The position numbers and the translations under genes are program-made. Below, piece after piece: positions 10,359 through 20,641 of a DNA stretch of 64,000 bases. Positions within the stretch are counted from its first letter, which is position 1, and the number at the start of each line of letters is the position of its first letter. A model generated the notes under the pieces. That model searched no databases and was not told where the DNA came from. It was given only the letters and a program-made list of their open reading frames with translations. Source of the DNA: Absidia repens (taxonomy: Eukaryota; Mucoromycota; Mucoromycetes; Mucorales; Cunninghamellaceae); assembly GCA_002105175.1 (NCBI GenBank), contig MCGE01000023.1, positions 310,001 through 374,000 of the forward strand, in the 5' to 3' direction.

Positions 10359-11369
10359 CTACTGCCCTTTGGCTTTTCCCGAGTCCTTTTGTTGAGAGGG
10401 AGAGGGTTGCTGCTGTTGAGGTTGCTGCTGAGGTTGCTGCCGCTGCTGATATTGTTGTCGCTGAGGCTGTTGGAATTGCTGATAATATTGCTGTTGCTGA
10501 GGTTGCTGAGGTTGTTGATAAGAATATTGTTGTCGTTGTTGGTAATATTGTTGTTCCATTTCATATGGGCATTCCCGCTTTGTATGACCCACATTATTAC
10601 ACAAATAACAACGCCCCCTAAAGCCATTCGTCATATTTTCGGCATTGCTTGATTGCTGGTTCATCGACGCACCTTGATTTTGTAGCATATGTACCTTCAA
10701 AGCCTTGAATTCTTCGACCAAGTTGCCGAGAGTACTTGCCACAGAATTGTCTACGCTACGACTAAAATCGATACCAGAGGGATCCACTACTTCTTCCGTA
10801 CCCTTCACCAAAGGCACATCCTTCGCACCGCCATATTTGCCAAAGAGTGTCTCCATCCGTTTCGCCATGGCTAACGTTTCTTTGAAGGTAGATGGGTTGC
10901 TTTTGTCCACTTCAAACGCGATTCTTGAGTCCAATGATTTCACCAGGTATCTTTTCTTGTTGATATCTTCCGTGATCTTGAGTTTCGAGAATAGTTCTTC
11001 TAGTCGCATTTCCAGTTCTTTTAGAGTCATACCATTTTGTTTCAGGTTTTCCAGTTGGTCCCACCATTGGTCTTGTATGTCTTCTTCAGTGAAGTAATCC
11101 TTGAACCTTGCCTTGAATTCGTTCCATTCGTTGATACTCTTCCTTGTCACTTGCCACCATTTCGCAGCGTTGTCCTTCAGAAAGGTTGAGGCCACCAAAA
11201 CGGCGTTCACACCTTCAATCCCATTGAGTTGGATGTATGTGTCCATACTATCTACCCACATTGTTGCATCGTCACCGTCTTTGCCGTGGAAGCGATCTGG
11301 CTTGTCCATAAGATTTTTCAATTCCATACTGATATTAATTGCTGAGATTATTGTGTGTCCAAGGTTCAA
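10359..11369 (-). CDS. Retrotransposon Gag (336 aa, CCHC zinc knuckle)
   Basis: Structural protein that packages element RNA. The N-terminal two thirds fits the Ty3/gypsy capsid fold, with the signature run KFRGKDGDDATMW-like RFHGKDGDDATMWVDSMDTY, AAKWW and the WNEFKARFKDYF segment. A single zinc knuckle C-X2-C-X4-H-X4-C (RCYLCNNVGHTKREC) is at about 252-267 and is followed by a Gln/Tyr-rich tail encoded by CAG/CAA repeats. The start is the first ATG; another Met 14 residues in (MELKNLMDKPDRF) is equally possible. The end overlaps the Pol frame. Confidence 0.93.
   Translation of the reverse strand: MNLGHTIISAINISMELKNLMDKPDRFHGKDGDDATMWVDSMDTYIQLNGIEGVNAVLVASTFLKDNAAKWWQVTRKSINEWNEFKARFKDYFTEEDIQDQWWDQLENLKQNGMTLKELEMRLEELFSKLKITEDINKKRYLVKSLDSRIAFEVDKSNPSTFKETLAMAKRMETLFGKYGGAKDVPLVKGTEEVVDPSGIDFSRSVDNSVASTLGNLVEEFKALKVHMLQNQGASMNQQSSNAENMTNGFRGRCYLCNNVGHTKRECPYEMEQQYYQQRQQYSYQQPQQPQQQQYYQQFQQPQRQQYQQRQQPQQQPQQQQPSPSQQKDSGKAKGQ
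10374..10380 (-). promoter_or_regulatory. Candidate -1 ribosomal frameshift heptamer GGGAAAA (Gag to Pol)
   Basis: In the Gag frame the codons read TCG GGA AAA GCC, so the heptamer G GGA AAA has the X XXY YYZ form in the correct phase. A one-base backward slip gives GGG AAA AGC CAA, which is the open Pol frame. It lies 12 nt before the Gag stop (TAG, 10361-10359). No downstream structure was evaluated. Confidence 0.7.
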
Positions 11370-11421
11370 CTGTTTTCCTGTACAGATTCAATCGTTGTAG
11401 TGACCAGGTTAATTGTTTCCT

Positions 11422-11438
11422 GCCCAGGTTCTCCACCA
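11422..11438 (-). other. Primer-binding-site candidate
   Basis: Four bases inside the 5' LTR the element strand reads TGGTGGAGAACCTGGGC. It starts with TGG, as expected for pairing with a tRNA CCA end. The priming tRNA was not identified. Confidence 0.5.
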
Positions 11439-11442
11439 AAAA

Positions 11443-11748
11443 TGTTACGTCGCTGTAACTAAATAACTCCACAATTGAGTCAACCAAAAAAATAAAAGTA
11501 AAGGGGATAAAGCTTGTTTTTTATTCAAATTCCTTTTCACACACTGATAAATAAAAAATAAAGACAGTCATTCATGACCAAAAAATATATAAATAAAAAT
11601 AAAGTTGATACAAGTGGTAAGAAGCTATGTACTACTATCAGGGGTCACAAACACACAAAAAGGGGAAATACAGCTATTCTAACCCAAGAAGAGCTCTGAT
11701 TGGCTGGAAATGGGCGATTGGGCTCATATAGAAGTTCCCAATGCCACA
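11443..11748 (-). repeat. 5' LTR of the gypsy element
   Basis: 306 bp, no visible difference from the other LTR. Followed directly by the target duplication GAGT and then, 6 bp later, by tRNA-Ser. Confidence 0.95.
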
Positions 11749-11758
11749 GAGTATCATT

Positions 11759-11840
11759 GTCGCTTTGTCCGAGTGGTTAAGGAGATGGCCTGCTAAGCCA
11801 TTGGGCTTTGCCCGCGCGAGTTCGAATCTCGTAGGCGACG
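11759..11840 (+). tRNA. tRNA-Ser (anticodon GCT)
   Basis: 82 nt, class II tRNA. The 7-bp acceptor stem GTCGCTT/AGGCGAC (one G-U) is followed by discriminator G. The anticodon arm ATGGC-CTGCTAA-GCCAT gives anticodon GCT, reading AGC/AGU. There is a long variable arm typical of serine tRNAs and a T arm with GTTCGAATC. No intron. A T5 run at 11846-11850 is a Pol III terminator. Confidence 0.95.
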
Positions 11841-14239
11841 CTCTGTTTTTGTTCTTGGCATCTTTCGATTGCATTTCTTTTTGTTGTTGTTTTTCCAAAG
11901 TTAGTACTAGAACCCTTTAATCCTGGTAAGGCTTATTTGGGACGGTAAAGTTACGGCTAATTTTGGTTGTTAGGTCGTAACTGCTGTGTTACGGGTATTT
12001 TTGAGTTAATATATAAAAGTGAAGTACCAAATATGTACGGTTTGTTAAGCTTGAATACTCAGTAACGGTGTGAAGTTAACTTTTTAGTTAAGTTCCAGTT
12101 ATATTTTACACCAAATAGATAGTGTATAAGTGTTTGCTTGTTCTTGCTTGAACGGATTTGCAGTGAGGACCAAAATTTACTTTTCCCCTGAATCGGAATT
12201 TGAAATGTCCTTTTTTGTTTACTTGACTTGTAGTCTTGAAAAATAGAGAGTACCAAATATCCAAATAAATTATTTGATATAAGTAGAAAGTACCAGATAT
12301 GTTATTGGTAATAAGTAGTGAGCACCAGAACCTTTGTAGATAAAGTCCAACTTGAAATAAAAGAAGTTTTGAAAAGAAAACTTGATAAAATAAAATAAAG
12401 TAGAAGTATTGACCTTAGCTGGTTCAATAAAAATAAAAAAGAGTATAGCTGACTCTGAAAATAAAATAAATAAAGATTTCTATAGCAAAATAGAAATGAC
12501 TTGATAACTTGATGGTTATAAAAAACCTTTGTACTGACTTTTTATTTTAATTGAGAAAAAGTAAAAACTGAAAAAACTGAGGAAAAAATAATTTATAACA
12601 AAAAGTTGGCCCTTTTATACTAATTTGAAAAGCGGAGTATGATGATAGTTGATGAAAGCGGAGTATATGAAGTTGACGAAGATGACAAGCTGTGGCGTAT
12701 TTATTCACTAGTGGCCCAGTTCATCAGTTCTCTGAGACCAAATAGGTTAGCTAAGTCCAGCTCGTCGTTGACAGCTGTTACGGCTATTTTTGAGTTTGAT
12801 ATAGGCAGCAGCCGTGTTGATTCAACCTTTTTGTTAAAGCTTCAGTTATATTTTACACCAGATGTATAGTGTATAAGTGTGTTCTTATTTGAACGGATTT
12901 GTAGTGAGGATCAAAAATATTTTTCCCCTGAATCGGAATTTGAAATTGTACTTTTTTGTTTACTTGAAAATATATAGAGAGAGAGTAGTGAGCACCAGAA
13001 CCTTTTTAGGATGAAGTTCAACTGATTGTAGCTTAAAAAGCCTAAAATAAAATAGGTTTAGACTTGAAAGTCCAAGTGGTGATGTATTATATTCAAAAAT
13101 GAAAATAATAAGGTAGATAAAATAAATAACGACTTACATCAAGTCGAAAAAAAAAATAAAAATACACATTCAGACTCAGCTGTCAAAAATTTATGATAAT
13201 AGTATTCCAAAAATTGGAATAAAAGGAAGTCAACAAGTTGGGTGGTTTTAAAAAAAAATCTTGATGATAAATTTATTTAAGAAATATAATAATAAAGATA
13301 ATAATAATTCTTTTTTTTGGGGGGGGACTTTTTTTGAAGGTATTCATACTAAAAAAATTTAATGTTTCGTGGGTCGCGCACGAAACCCAACTATGCGTGA
13401 GGCACACACACATATACTCCCAGTCAAGCCTTCCAATCATGCGTCTTCCGTCATTGCCCAGGTGATGACTTCGTTCCATCTGAACAATTCTCCAAGATTG
13501 AGCTCATCTGTCACAATATTGTTTTATTTTCCGTTTCTTGGCCAATTGTCGTAAGCAAATTATACCTAGTAACGACATGAGAACTAACCAAGTCGTCCCA
13601 CGACGTCCCTTTTTCTATTATTATTATTTTTTGGAGGACCAAAAAAAAACACACTCATATAACAAGCTAAAGTGGTTGGAATTTCAATTGAATCATGAAT
13701 ACATGAAACTTGGCACTAATAGAGCTTCTTTAATCGAAGGAGACAAGCAAATTATATAACTCTACATTATCATCAACGTTTTTACTTTATTTTAGATTTG
13801 AGTTCTATAAATCAAGCACAAAATGTAAAGAGAAAGTGTTGGTTATACCTATCGGTTTACAAAGATGAGTATGGATCAATGCATGAAGTAGTGGAAAATG
13901 TATTTCCAAAATAGGCGTTATCGGAGGTGTAAATATACATTCTTGATAATGCAAAATCCAAATCTATGACGACGATAAGGTTCACCAATCCTCCTGTAGA
14001 TGAAATGACTTCATTTTTGACCCCAGGTCAGGTCAAAGTAATATATATTTTGTTTATTCGTTTCAATGTTTAAGTTTATTAGGTTGCTAATAATAGTGAA
14101 GGACACTGATCAAACTTAATAAAGTTTATGTGGAACACCCGGGGTTTGAAATCATTTGTAGGTAGCCAAGTGCTGTTTTTTTTTTCTTTCTTGTTTTTCT
14201 CTTCTTGGCATACTCTTATTTTTTTTTATCGCTTTTAAC
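11841..14239. other. Intergenic, AT-rich, with a diverged internal duplication
   Basis: No gene is supported. A segment at about 12088-12350 recurs in diverged form at about 12836-13025. Both share TTATATTTTACACCA, GAACGGATTTG, TTTTCCCCTGAATCGGAATT and AGTGAGCACCAGAACCTTT in the same order. This looks like two decayed copies of one repeat. Single short open frames in this region have no family features. Confidence 0.55.
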
Positions 14240-14599
14240 ATGGCTTACTCTGGTAGGGACATCGCTTTATTTGTTATTGCATTCTTCTTCCCTCCTCTTG
14301 CTGTATTTATTAAACGTGGATGTAATGTCGATCTTTTAATTAATGTGTGTTTGACCATTCTTGGCGCAAGTAAGTTCTTTTCTTTTTGCAATGATATACA
14401 TTATACAGGACTGATCACCCATGTTTCCTTATTTTACTCTATAGTACCCGGTGTTATTCATGGATTTTATATTGTACACAAATACAATGATTCTTTTGAG
14501 GACATCGAAAGAGGTGGCTTACGTTATCAACAAGTACCAAGTGACGAACCTTCCCGGATCAATTATGGTGCCAATCAAACATCAGGTAAAATGATATGA
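14240..14599 (+). CDS. Pmp3/UPF0057 family small membrane proteolipid (94 aa)
   Basis: Small hydrophobic plasma-membrane protein. Members such as yeast Pmp3 affect membrane potential and salt tolerance. Exon 1 is 14240-14369 and exon 2 is 14445-14599; the 75-nt intron (GTAAGT...ATAG) removes a segment that breaks the family motif, so the spliced form is preferred to the unspliced 119-residue frame. The family core is clear: DIALFVIAFFFPPLAVF, KRGCNVDLLINVCLTILGAI and PGVIHGFYIV, giving two membrane segments at about 7-24 and 31-55. It has a hydrophilic C-terminal tail of about 37 residues, longer than the 55-residue yeast protein and like the longer fungal paralogues. Confidence 0.93.
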   Translation: MAYSGRDIALFVIAFFFPPLAVFIKRGCNVDLLINVCLTILGASKFFSFCNDIHYTGLITHVSLFYSIVPGVIHGFYIVHKYNDSFEDIERGGLRYQQVPSDEPSRINYGANQTSGKMI

Positions 14600-15184
14600 T
14601 ATTAAACATGAAGTATCGATAGTGCTATGCATCTCTGCTTAACAAGTAACTGACCAAGAAGAACTTTCTTCTTTTTCGGACATAGAATGATTATGCGGGG
14701 CGAAGCCAATATCTCGGATGATTTTTTACCATGTATACGACATTGCAACTTGGTATAATTATCACACTAGAATGTAGCCTTAGTTTTATTTAGTGTATAT
14801 AATTGTAGCTTATTGGTAGTGTTTTATATATTATCTTTTATAAAACTATTTTTTATTGATATGGCTTTTTTTTAGCATGTATTGATTGATGTGGGCGATA
14901 AAATGGGAAAGGCGAAAGATAATGTCCGAGCAGGATTTTAACAGGTCAGGCTAAGTGGTGGAGGAGTGGTAAGGGGCGGGGGAGGATGGAAAAAACGCGA
15001 TGATTTATAGCGCGACAAGATTTTCTCTTAGGCGGACATTCCATGTAGACAAAAAGGAAGGAACGCGTCGATTGAAAATTATTTTAAGGGGAACTTAAAG
15101 TATCTTTTCTTTCCTCTTTCGCATTTAAAACAATTTCGACTGCATATCCTTTTATTTATTTATTTACATTGCTAGTATTTCATC
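14600..15184. other. Intergenic, nothing recognised
   Basis: 3' region of the Pmp3-like gene and 5' region of the next plus-strand gene. AT-rich; no repeat or RNA gene was seen. Confidence 0.5.
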
Positions 15185-15283
15185 ATGGAAAATCTTCTGT
15201 TTATAGAAAGACAACAAGATACTGACATTACAAAAGTAAAACAAAAAAAAATCATCGGATTTGATATATTATGTCTCTTGACC

Positions 15284-15319
<36 letters not shown>

Positions 15320-16104
15320 TCGTACAGCACTTGGAGTCACTCAAGACAAGGCTAGGGTTTGCTCGGTTTAAGTTATGCAATGGATGGGAAAATAACACTC
15401 TTATGGACATCGAGTCATTTTGGAAGGAACGACAGCGGCAACTCGTCGATGAACTACCAGTACCGAAGCTCAGCCAGCGCGACATTTTAGACAATAGAAC
15501 ACTCCATCCTCATTATCACTATTATCAATTCATTATCGGCGCTAGGGTGCAACTGAGTGAAAATGGATGGCATCATCAACAACGTTATTCTCATCCTTCA
15601 CACGGAAAAAAGAAAAGGGCAAAATCGAAAACCTCTGCTTCTCCACAAACACAATATATCAATCCGTCTATCTTCCCTTCATCATTCAAAGCTCACCAAT
15701 TCTTCGATGATGATGATAATTACCCTTCCATATATCCAAAGGATCGGAAGCGAAAACGAAACATGACTCGTGCTCATCCATCAACATCTGCTGGCAGTTC
15801 TATCAGCCATCCAAATCTACAAAGCAATAGAGTACATCATATACAACATCGAAAGACAAGGAATTCCTTGGATTGTTTATCTTATGCCGTCTCCATGAAA
15901 GAAAAAAAGCAGCACAATCAACTTGGTATCGACAATTCATCTTTCCAACAAGATTCAGAATCAGGTAGCGATACCACCCATCAAGGCAGTGACGACAGCG
16001 ATCAACATCATACCAATTTACATATCCCGTTTTTCAAGACCCCTACTTCACCTGTTACTGCGGCTGCTGAAACTATGATGATGTTCGGACACCACCATTC
16101 CTAA
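15185..16104 (+). CDS. Whi5/Nrm1-like candidate (GTB-type motif), 275 aa
   Basis: Exon 1 is 15185-15235 and exon 2 is 15328-16104. The 92-nt intron contains a long T tract and ends GTCGTACAG. The spliced N-terminus reads ...DTDITK-HLESLKTRLGFARFK (to about residue 32), then LCNGW. This resembles the helical GTB motif of the Whi5/Nrm1 family (LKxRLxLAxxKLxTxW), G1/S transcription repressors that bind SBF/MBF. The rest is hydrophilic, with basic runs (GKKKRAKSK, KDRKRKR) that could serve nuclear import, and His/Ser/Asp-rich disordered tails. The short motif plus disorder fits that family, but the identification rests on about 15 residues and could be wrong. Confidence 0.55.
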
Positions 16105-16747
16105 ATTATTTAGTTTTATTTTTTGTCGTTACTCATCCTCCTTTAGTTATTAAATTAGGTAGTTATTTTAATTCTGGTTTATGATACCTCATTTGTTGTA
16201 TATTTGTATTTCTAATAAAACGTCTTATTGTTACTATATTGTTTTACGTAAAGTATTTGTGTATAAAGTCATGATTATACTGATATCATGCTGTTTTCTG
16301 ATGAGGAGCGAGCGCGTCCCTGAAGTCCGCGGTCTATTTTTTTTTTTTTTTTATTATGTCAACTATTCGGCGATTGAAATGATAAAAAGCAAATGCTATC
16401 ACTGAGAGCGTGCACAGACTTTGTTCATCCAGCCAAAAATTAGTCTTTGACATGATAAAAAATTGTATCAGATGGTGTCCGGTATCATTTATTATCGGCA
16501 CTTGCTAAAATCGTAAATTATTCAATCTTAGCAAAAGTCGTTTCTTGACCTTCTCCATTGCTGTCATGAGAAGACTGATCCAGTTTGAGTGGTGGAGATT
16601 CCTGTCATAGAAGATAACTATCATGCTGATCATTTTACACAATTGAATGCTGTATAAAAAAGGCCAGCGGCAAAGAAATACCAAAGGCGGTTTCCTTTTT
16701 GGTGTCCCCCAAAAAAAACTACAAACCCACAAAACTAACATTTCAAC

Positions 16748-17060
16748 TCCCGCCCACATAAATATTTATTTTTCTCCCTCTTATTTTTTTCTTTCTCTTT
16801 CTTTCTTTTCATTTTCATTTTTTCCTTCAGAATTCAACTTTTTGAGATTATGATGATCTTAGATTAGTGTCAGGTCTAGTTTAGAAGGGGTTCCAGATCA
16901 GGGATTACAAGATGCATGGGGAACCCTTTCATTTTGGATCTAGGATTTTGACCCACCATTATATGACAGTTTGGAATGAATCTTCATTAGCTTAGTTTAG
17001 ATTTAGTTTGTAGTTACATCTGCCTTTTTTTACATAATTTAATAAAAGGTGTGTTCCATT
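16748..17060 (+). repeat. Family 1 dispersed element, copy B
   Basis: CCCGCCCACATAAATATTTA (TATA-like) is followed by a pure pyrimidine tract ending TTCAG, then a body with GATTAGTGTCAGG and the core GCATGGGGAACCCTTTCATT at 16913-16932, ending near AATAAAAGG. The order and spacing match the other copies. Confidence 0.75.
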
Positions 17061-17764
17061 AGCTTCTCTCATGTCTTTTGCAATAGATCTCTTTTTACTA
17101 CATTGTGTTTTCTGATTAGTGTTGGCCATTGTCATGCTTTCACAGAAAACATCCTCTTAGTCATTCTGATGATTTGTACAGTAGAATAGTTTTATTTTTA
17201 TATTCATCCTTGTATTATTGATGATCTTTCCAGCTACCTATTAGTTTCCCCTCATGCGACCTCTATTAGATCTATCGATTCTGTTAAATTCGTGAACTAT
17301 GCTTATGCTTTAATAAAATACATTCTCTTTTTTTTTAACATCACCGTCTACTATCAAATCCGCCGAATATTGAACAATACTTTTTATTTTTTCTTTATTT
17401 TTTTATATGTATGTGTATTATATGAATTAAATAATATGACATATATGACGATGATGTCGATGATACTTTGGCATGAGTTTCTAAACAACCATCATCACTT
17501 CATAATTTGGCGTTCATTCCGAGCGTGCTTCAATGTATTTAAGATATCTATTGTAAAAATATCTGATAGTCAATGGCGGAGAATTAGAAAACTGCTACGG
17601 CAATGTGTCTGTATGATTATACTGTATTATTCAAATTGTCACTGGTCAAAGTCTAACACTAATCCAATATTACAATCATCTTCATTGAGCCTACAATGAA
17701 GTTATCGTGAAAAAAAAAGGCGTATTTTCAAACACACAAAATCATTCTACTAATAAAACCTAAG

Positions 17765-17912
17765 CACGACAGTTGGAGGCCCAAGGAGAAGCCTGTCATT
17801 GTGTAAAATGGCCCATCTCATCAAAAACCACACTTCAATCCTCCCCTTTGACGATTAGTAAGTATATGATTTCCGAAAGCTCCAGGGAGCGAAGAATCTT
17901 TATTGGATTACA
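17765..17912 (-). repeat. Family 2 element, copy a (downstream of acyl-CoA oxidase)
   Basis: On the minus strand: CCAATAAAGATTC, hairpin GCTCCCTGGAGC (17890-17879), TTTCGGAAAT, then a diverged TTGGGCCTCCAACTGTCGTG. Same order as at 32.3 and 35.3 kb. Confidence 0.6.
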
Positions 17913-18011
17913 TAACAAAATAAGATAACATAAATAAATAATAGACAAAATAGTACAAAATGTAAACGAGGAGAAGAGAGGGTGTATATATGTAATAAAT
18001 GGATAATCTAT

Positions 18012-20641
18012 CTAATCTTCATCTTCGTCTTCATCTTCCAAGCCAGCTTGTTCATCTTCATAATCGTCGCCGTCCATTTCGCGGTGGATCAAAGGTTTGA
18101 TTAATCGATCAAAGTAAGGGTGTTCGCCTTGAGGATTGGATCGTTGCACCTGTTCAAAGTAATGGACATATACGTTACCATCCTTGCGACCGAGGGGACT
18201 GTTGATCACATAATCAGACAAGTTGAAGGAATCTACAAGAGGAATGGCTTGATCACGGACAGCCTTGCATAATACGTTCACTTGACTACGGACAAATTCA
18301 ATTTGGGAAGGAGAGAAGTATTCGTATTGTAAAAAGGCACCCGAATTGTCTTCGATGGTGAAGAGTCCATACAGCAAACAAACATCAAGTAAAACCACAG
18401 CCACGTTGCCTTGTAATTTGGAGACACCATCGGCAAAACGGTTGAATAAGTAGCCATAAGAATGAAGTTTGGCAGCATACAATCGGGATTGAGCTACAAT
18501 ATCAAAAAATAATAATCAAAGTGAATATACTAAAAGTCATCCGTGTTCTCCCATTTCCTTTTCTTTCTTACAGCATTCTTCGTAAGCATCATCAATACTC
18601 AGACCACGGGCAATACAAGCTTCGAATTCCAAAGCAGCATTCTTGACCACATTGGCACAAATAACTTGCCACGCCTCGGTCAAAATCTTGGGAGAAAGGA
18701 TATCTTGTGGAGATTTGGCAGGACATCTTCTACCAATCAAAGAGTCTAAGTTGTTGAGATAGCCAACGCCAGGTGCAACCTTCTTGCCCTTGATTGCTTC
18801 ACGGTAACTGGAGATCAAATAACGGCCAGCCTGGAGAGTCAAAATCGTGTTGTCACCTTCCCAAGTACATTGGACAGCAAAGTCTTGATACATAGCAGCC
18901 AAACCTGTGTAAGCAGAGTAGCCATGACCACCACATGCCTGACGACATTGTTCAATAGTACTGAGACAGTTCCAGGTACAGAAAGCCTTGAGCCCAGCAC
19001 TGGTCGAATGTGTTTCCTTGAGAGATTCAACCACTTCATCCATATCAGGATCACCTTCCCGAGCACTATCCAGACGTGTCATCATGTTGTTATACATCAA
19101 AGTCATTTCTGTACCGGTGAAGAGCATAGCAAATGTTTGGGCCAAGAGAGGCATCAATCGGCGTTGGTGAATGGGGTAGTCGAGCAGCTTGGTTTCCACA
19201 CCATTTGATTTGGAACCGGCAAATTGTCTTCGTACAGCAGCATAGCGGATAGCAATAGTCAACGCTTTTTTGGACACATTTCCACTATCTACCACCATAG
19301 CCACACGTCCTTGGAGCAATGCACCATAGGTCAATTGTTGTAGTTTGGGTTCCTGGACGTCGCCATGGCGAGACACCTTGGTGTGTTTTTGCAGCATATA
19401 CCCTCTTGGAATTCGGACGTTGGTGAATTGAATATATCCATTGTCGATACCATCCCGGCCCTAAATCAGTGATTTATGCTTTTAGTATATTGTTCCTTTT
19501 TTTTTTTTTTTTTTTTTATCACTGGGGGGGTTTATTTTTATTCTTACCATTTTCTTGCCAATATCACCAATATTGATTCCAGGAAGAGTATTGTAGGTTT
19601 TGGGATCACGAAGAGGGACAACAAAACATTTGGTGCCATATCCCTTGCCTTTGACGATCAGTTGAGCAAAAACCGCGGCATGTGTTGCACTGTGAGCTGC
19701 ACCACCAATCCACCATTTTGTGGCGCCCAATGTAGGTGTGTGAATAACGAATTGGTCAGATGCTTCATCAAACGTAGCAGTAGTTTCCAATCCAGGAACA
19801 TTACTTCCGTGAAGGAGTTCGGTCATAGCAAAGCACCCTACAAGCTATGAAAGTCAAGTATTATATAAAGTGGTTAGCATATATTGAAAGTCAAAGTGGA
19901 GAAAATAAAGAAGTCATGAAAATACCTTTGACATGCCCAAAGTACCCTTTTCCAGCCAGTAACCGAATTGACCAGGAGAAGCGTTGCTTTGTAAGGCACC
20001 AACAAATAGCCCATAATGCACACCGAATCTTGTCCAAAATCCAGGGTCCACCATACTAACCACTTCCATTCGTTTCTTAAAGTTTTCCACGGATTCGCTT
20101 TGGAGATAATGCAGCATGCTTCGATACTATATCAATGGTGCACATAAAACGCACATAGTAAAATAAACAAGTGAGTTCACTGTCTTACCCTAAGGTGCAA
20201 CCATAACTTGTTTCTTTTCTGATGATACCTTTTCAATAGTACGTTCACGCACTTCAGATTTGGTCAAGTCATGGATATCATTCATCTTAAATAAAGGATC
20301 ACGTTCAAGATCTAACATAATGCGTTCCTTGAGCTAGATAGATAAAAAAAGTGATCGGTAAATATTCCCGCAAATTAGACACTCTTTCCCGTTGGTCGCT
20401 TTACCTCTGTGGCCTTATCGTCACCATCCAGCAAGTAGGTGAGTTCACGAATGTTGAATTTTGCCTTGGCACGTTCTTCGTTCATGCTGCGTACAGGGCT
20501 ATGAAGAATTTGTTAGTTACATAGAACACATATTTTTGTTTTCTATTCTATTGTTTTTCGTTGTGGTACTTACTCCACAGCTCGTTCATATTCTTCTTTA
20601 GCTGATAAAGGTTGTTGGACTGGCTTCAGGTTGGAAGACAT
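18012..20641 (-). CDS. Acyl-CoA oxidase (7 exons, 711 aa)
   Basis: First step of peroxisomal beta-oxidation: FAD-dependent oxidation of acyl-CoA to trans-2-enoyl-CoA, producing H2O2. Exons: 20641-20574, 20498-20405, 20333-20229, 20126-19926, 19844-19548, 19460-18572, 18493-18012; phases agree throughout. Key segments: [10 protein letters not shown] (N-terminal domain), [13 protein letters not shown] at about 159-171 (flavin/substrate loop), [19 protein letters not shown] from 256, [11 protein letters not shown] at about 429-439, and the catalytic Glu in TWEGDN at about 456. Length is normal (650-710). The C-terminus is acidic (ending EDEDEDED) and lacks an SKL-type PTS1, as in yeast Pox1-type oxidases that import without PTS1. 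The third and sixth introns contain in-frame stops if read through, which supports the chosen junctions. Confidence 0.93.

Larger units (their letters stand above)
5755..11748 (-). mobile_element. Complete Ty3/gypsy LTR retrotransposon, inserted next to tRNA-Ser
   Basis: A 5,994-bp element on the minus strand with two 306-bp LTRs (5755-6060 and 11443-11748) in which no difference was seen by eye. The LTRs start TGT and end ACA in element orientation. A 4-bp duplication GAGT flanks it (5751-5754 and 11749-11752). Internal order, reading leftwards: primer-binding candidate, Gag with a CCHC knuckle, protease-RT-RNase H, then integrase, which is the Ty3/gypsy (Metaviridae) order. A polypurine-type tract adjoins the downstream LTR. 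Gag and Pol are joined by a candidate -1 frameshift, while integrase lies in a separate frame after a homopolymer and CAA tract. The right end is 10 bp from the mature 5' end of the tRNA, near where Pol III would initiate. This resembles the target choice of yeast Ty3. Identical-looking LTRs suggest recent insertion. Confidence 0.95.
16105..18011. other. Intergenic with a family 1 element and a family 2 element
   Basis: Family 1 copy (+) at about 16748-17060; family 2 copy (-) at about 17765-17912, next to the 3' end of acyl-CoA oxidase. Between them, AT-rich DNA includes a coding-like stretch at 17440-17540 with a relative at about 53710-53800. No intact gene. Confidence 0.6.

Noticed and set aside
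12639..12869. 76-residue plus-strand frame
   Set aside because: It overlaps one of the decayed repeat copies and has no family features.
14240..14599. Unspliced 119-residue reading of the Pmp3-like gene
   Set aside because: It would insert SKFFSFCNDIHYTGLITHVS-type residues into the conserved second membrane segment; the segment has perfect splice signals and removing it restores LGAIPGVIHGFY.
17292..17699. 135-residue plus-strand frame as an intact gene
   Set aside because: Phe/Ile/Tyr-rich translation of AT-rich DNA; only the short block at 17440-17540 has any relative.
18537..18571. Oxidase exon 6 continuing to GEHG-stop
   Set aside because: A GTAAGA donor at 18571 joins EEC in phase to the final exon ([14 protein letters not shown]), as the family requires.
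20160..20228. Extension of acyl-CoA oxidase exon 3 to a GTAAGAC donor
   Set aside because: The frame meets TAG before that donor; the donor GTATCA at 20228 keeps the frame and joins IEK to YRSMLHYLQ.
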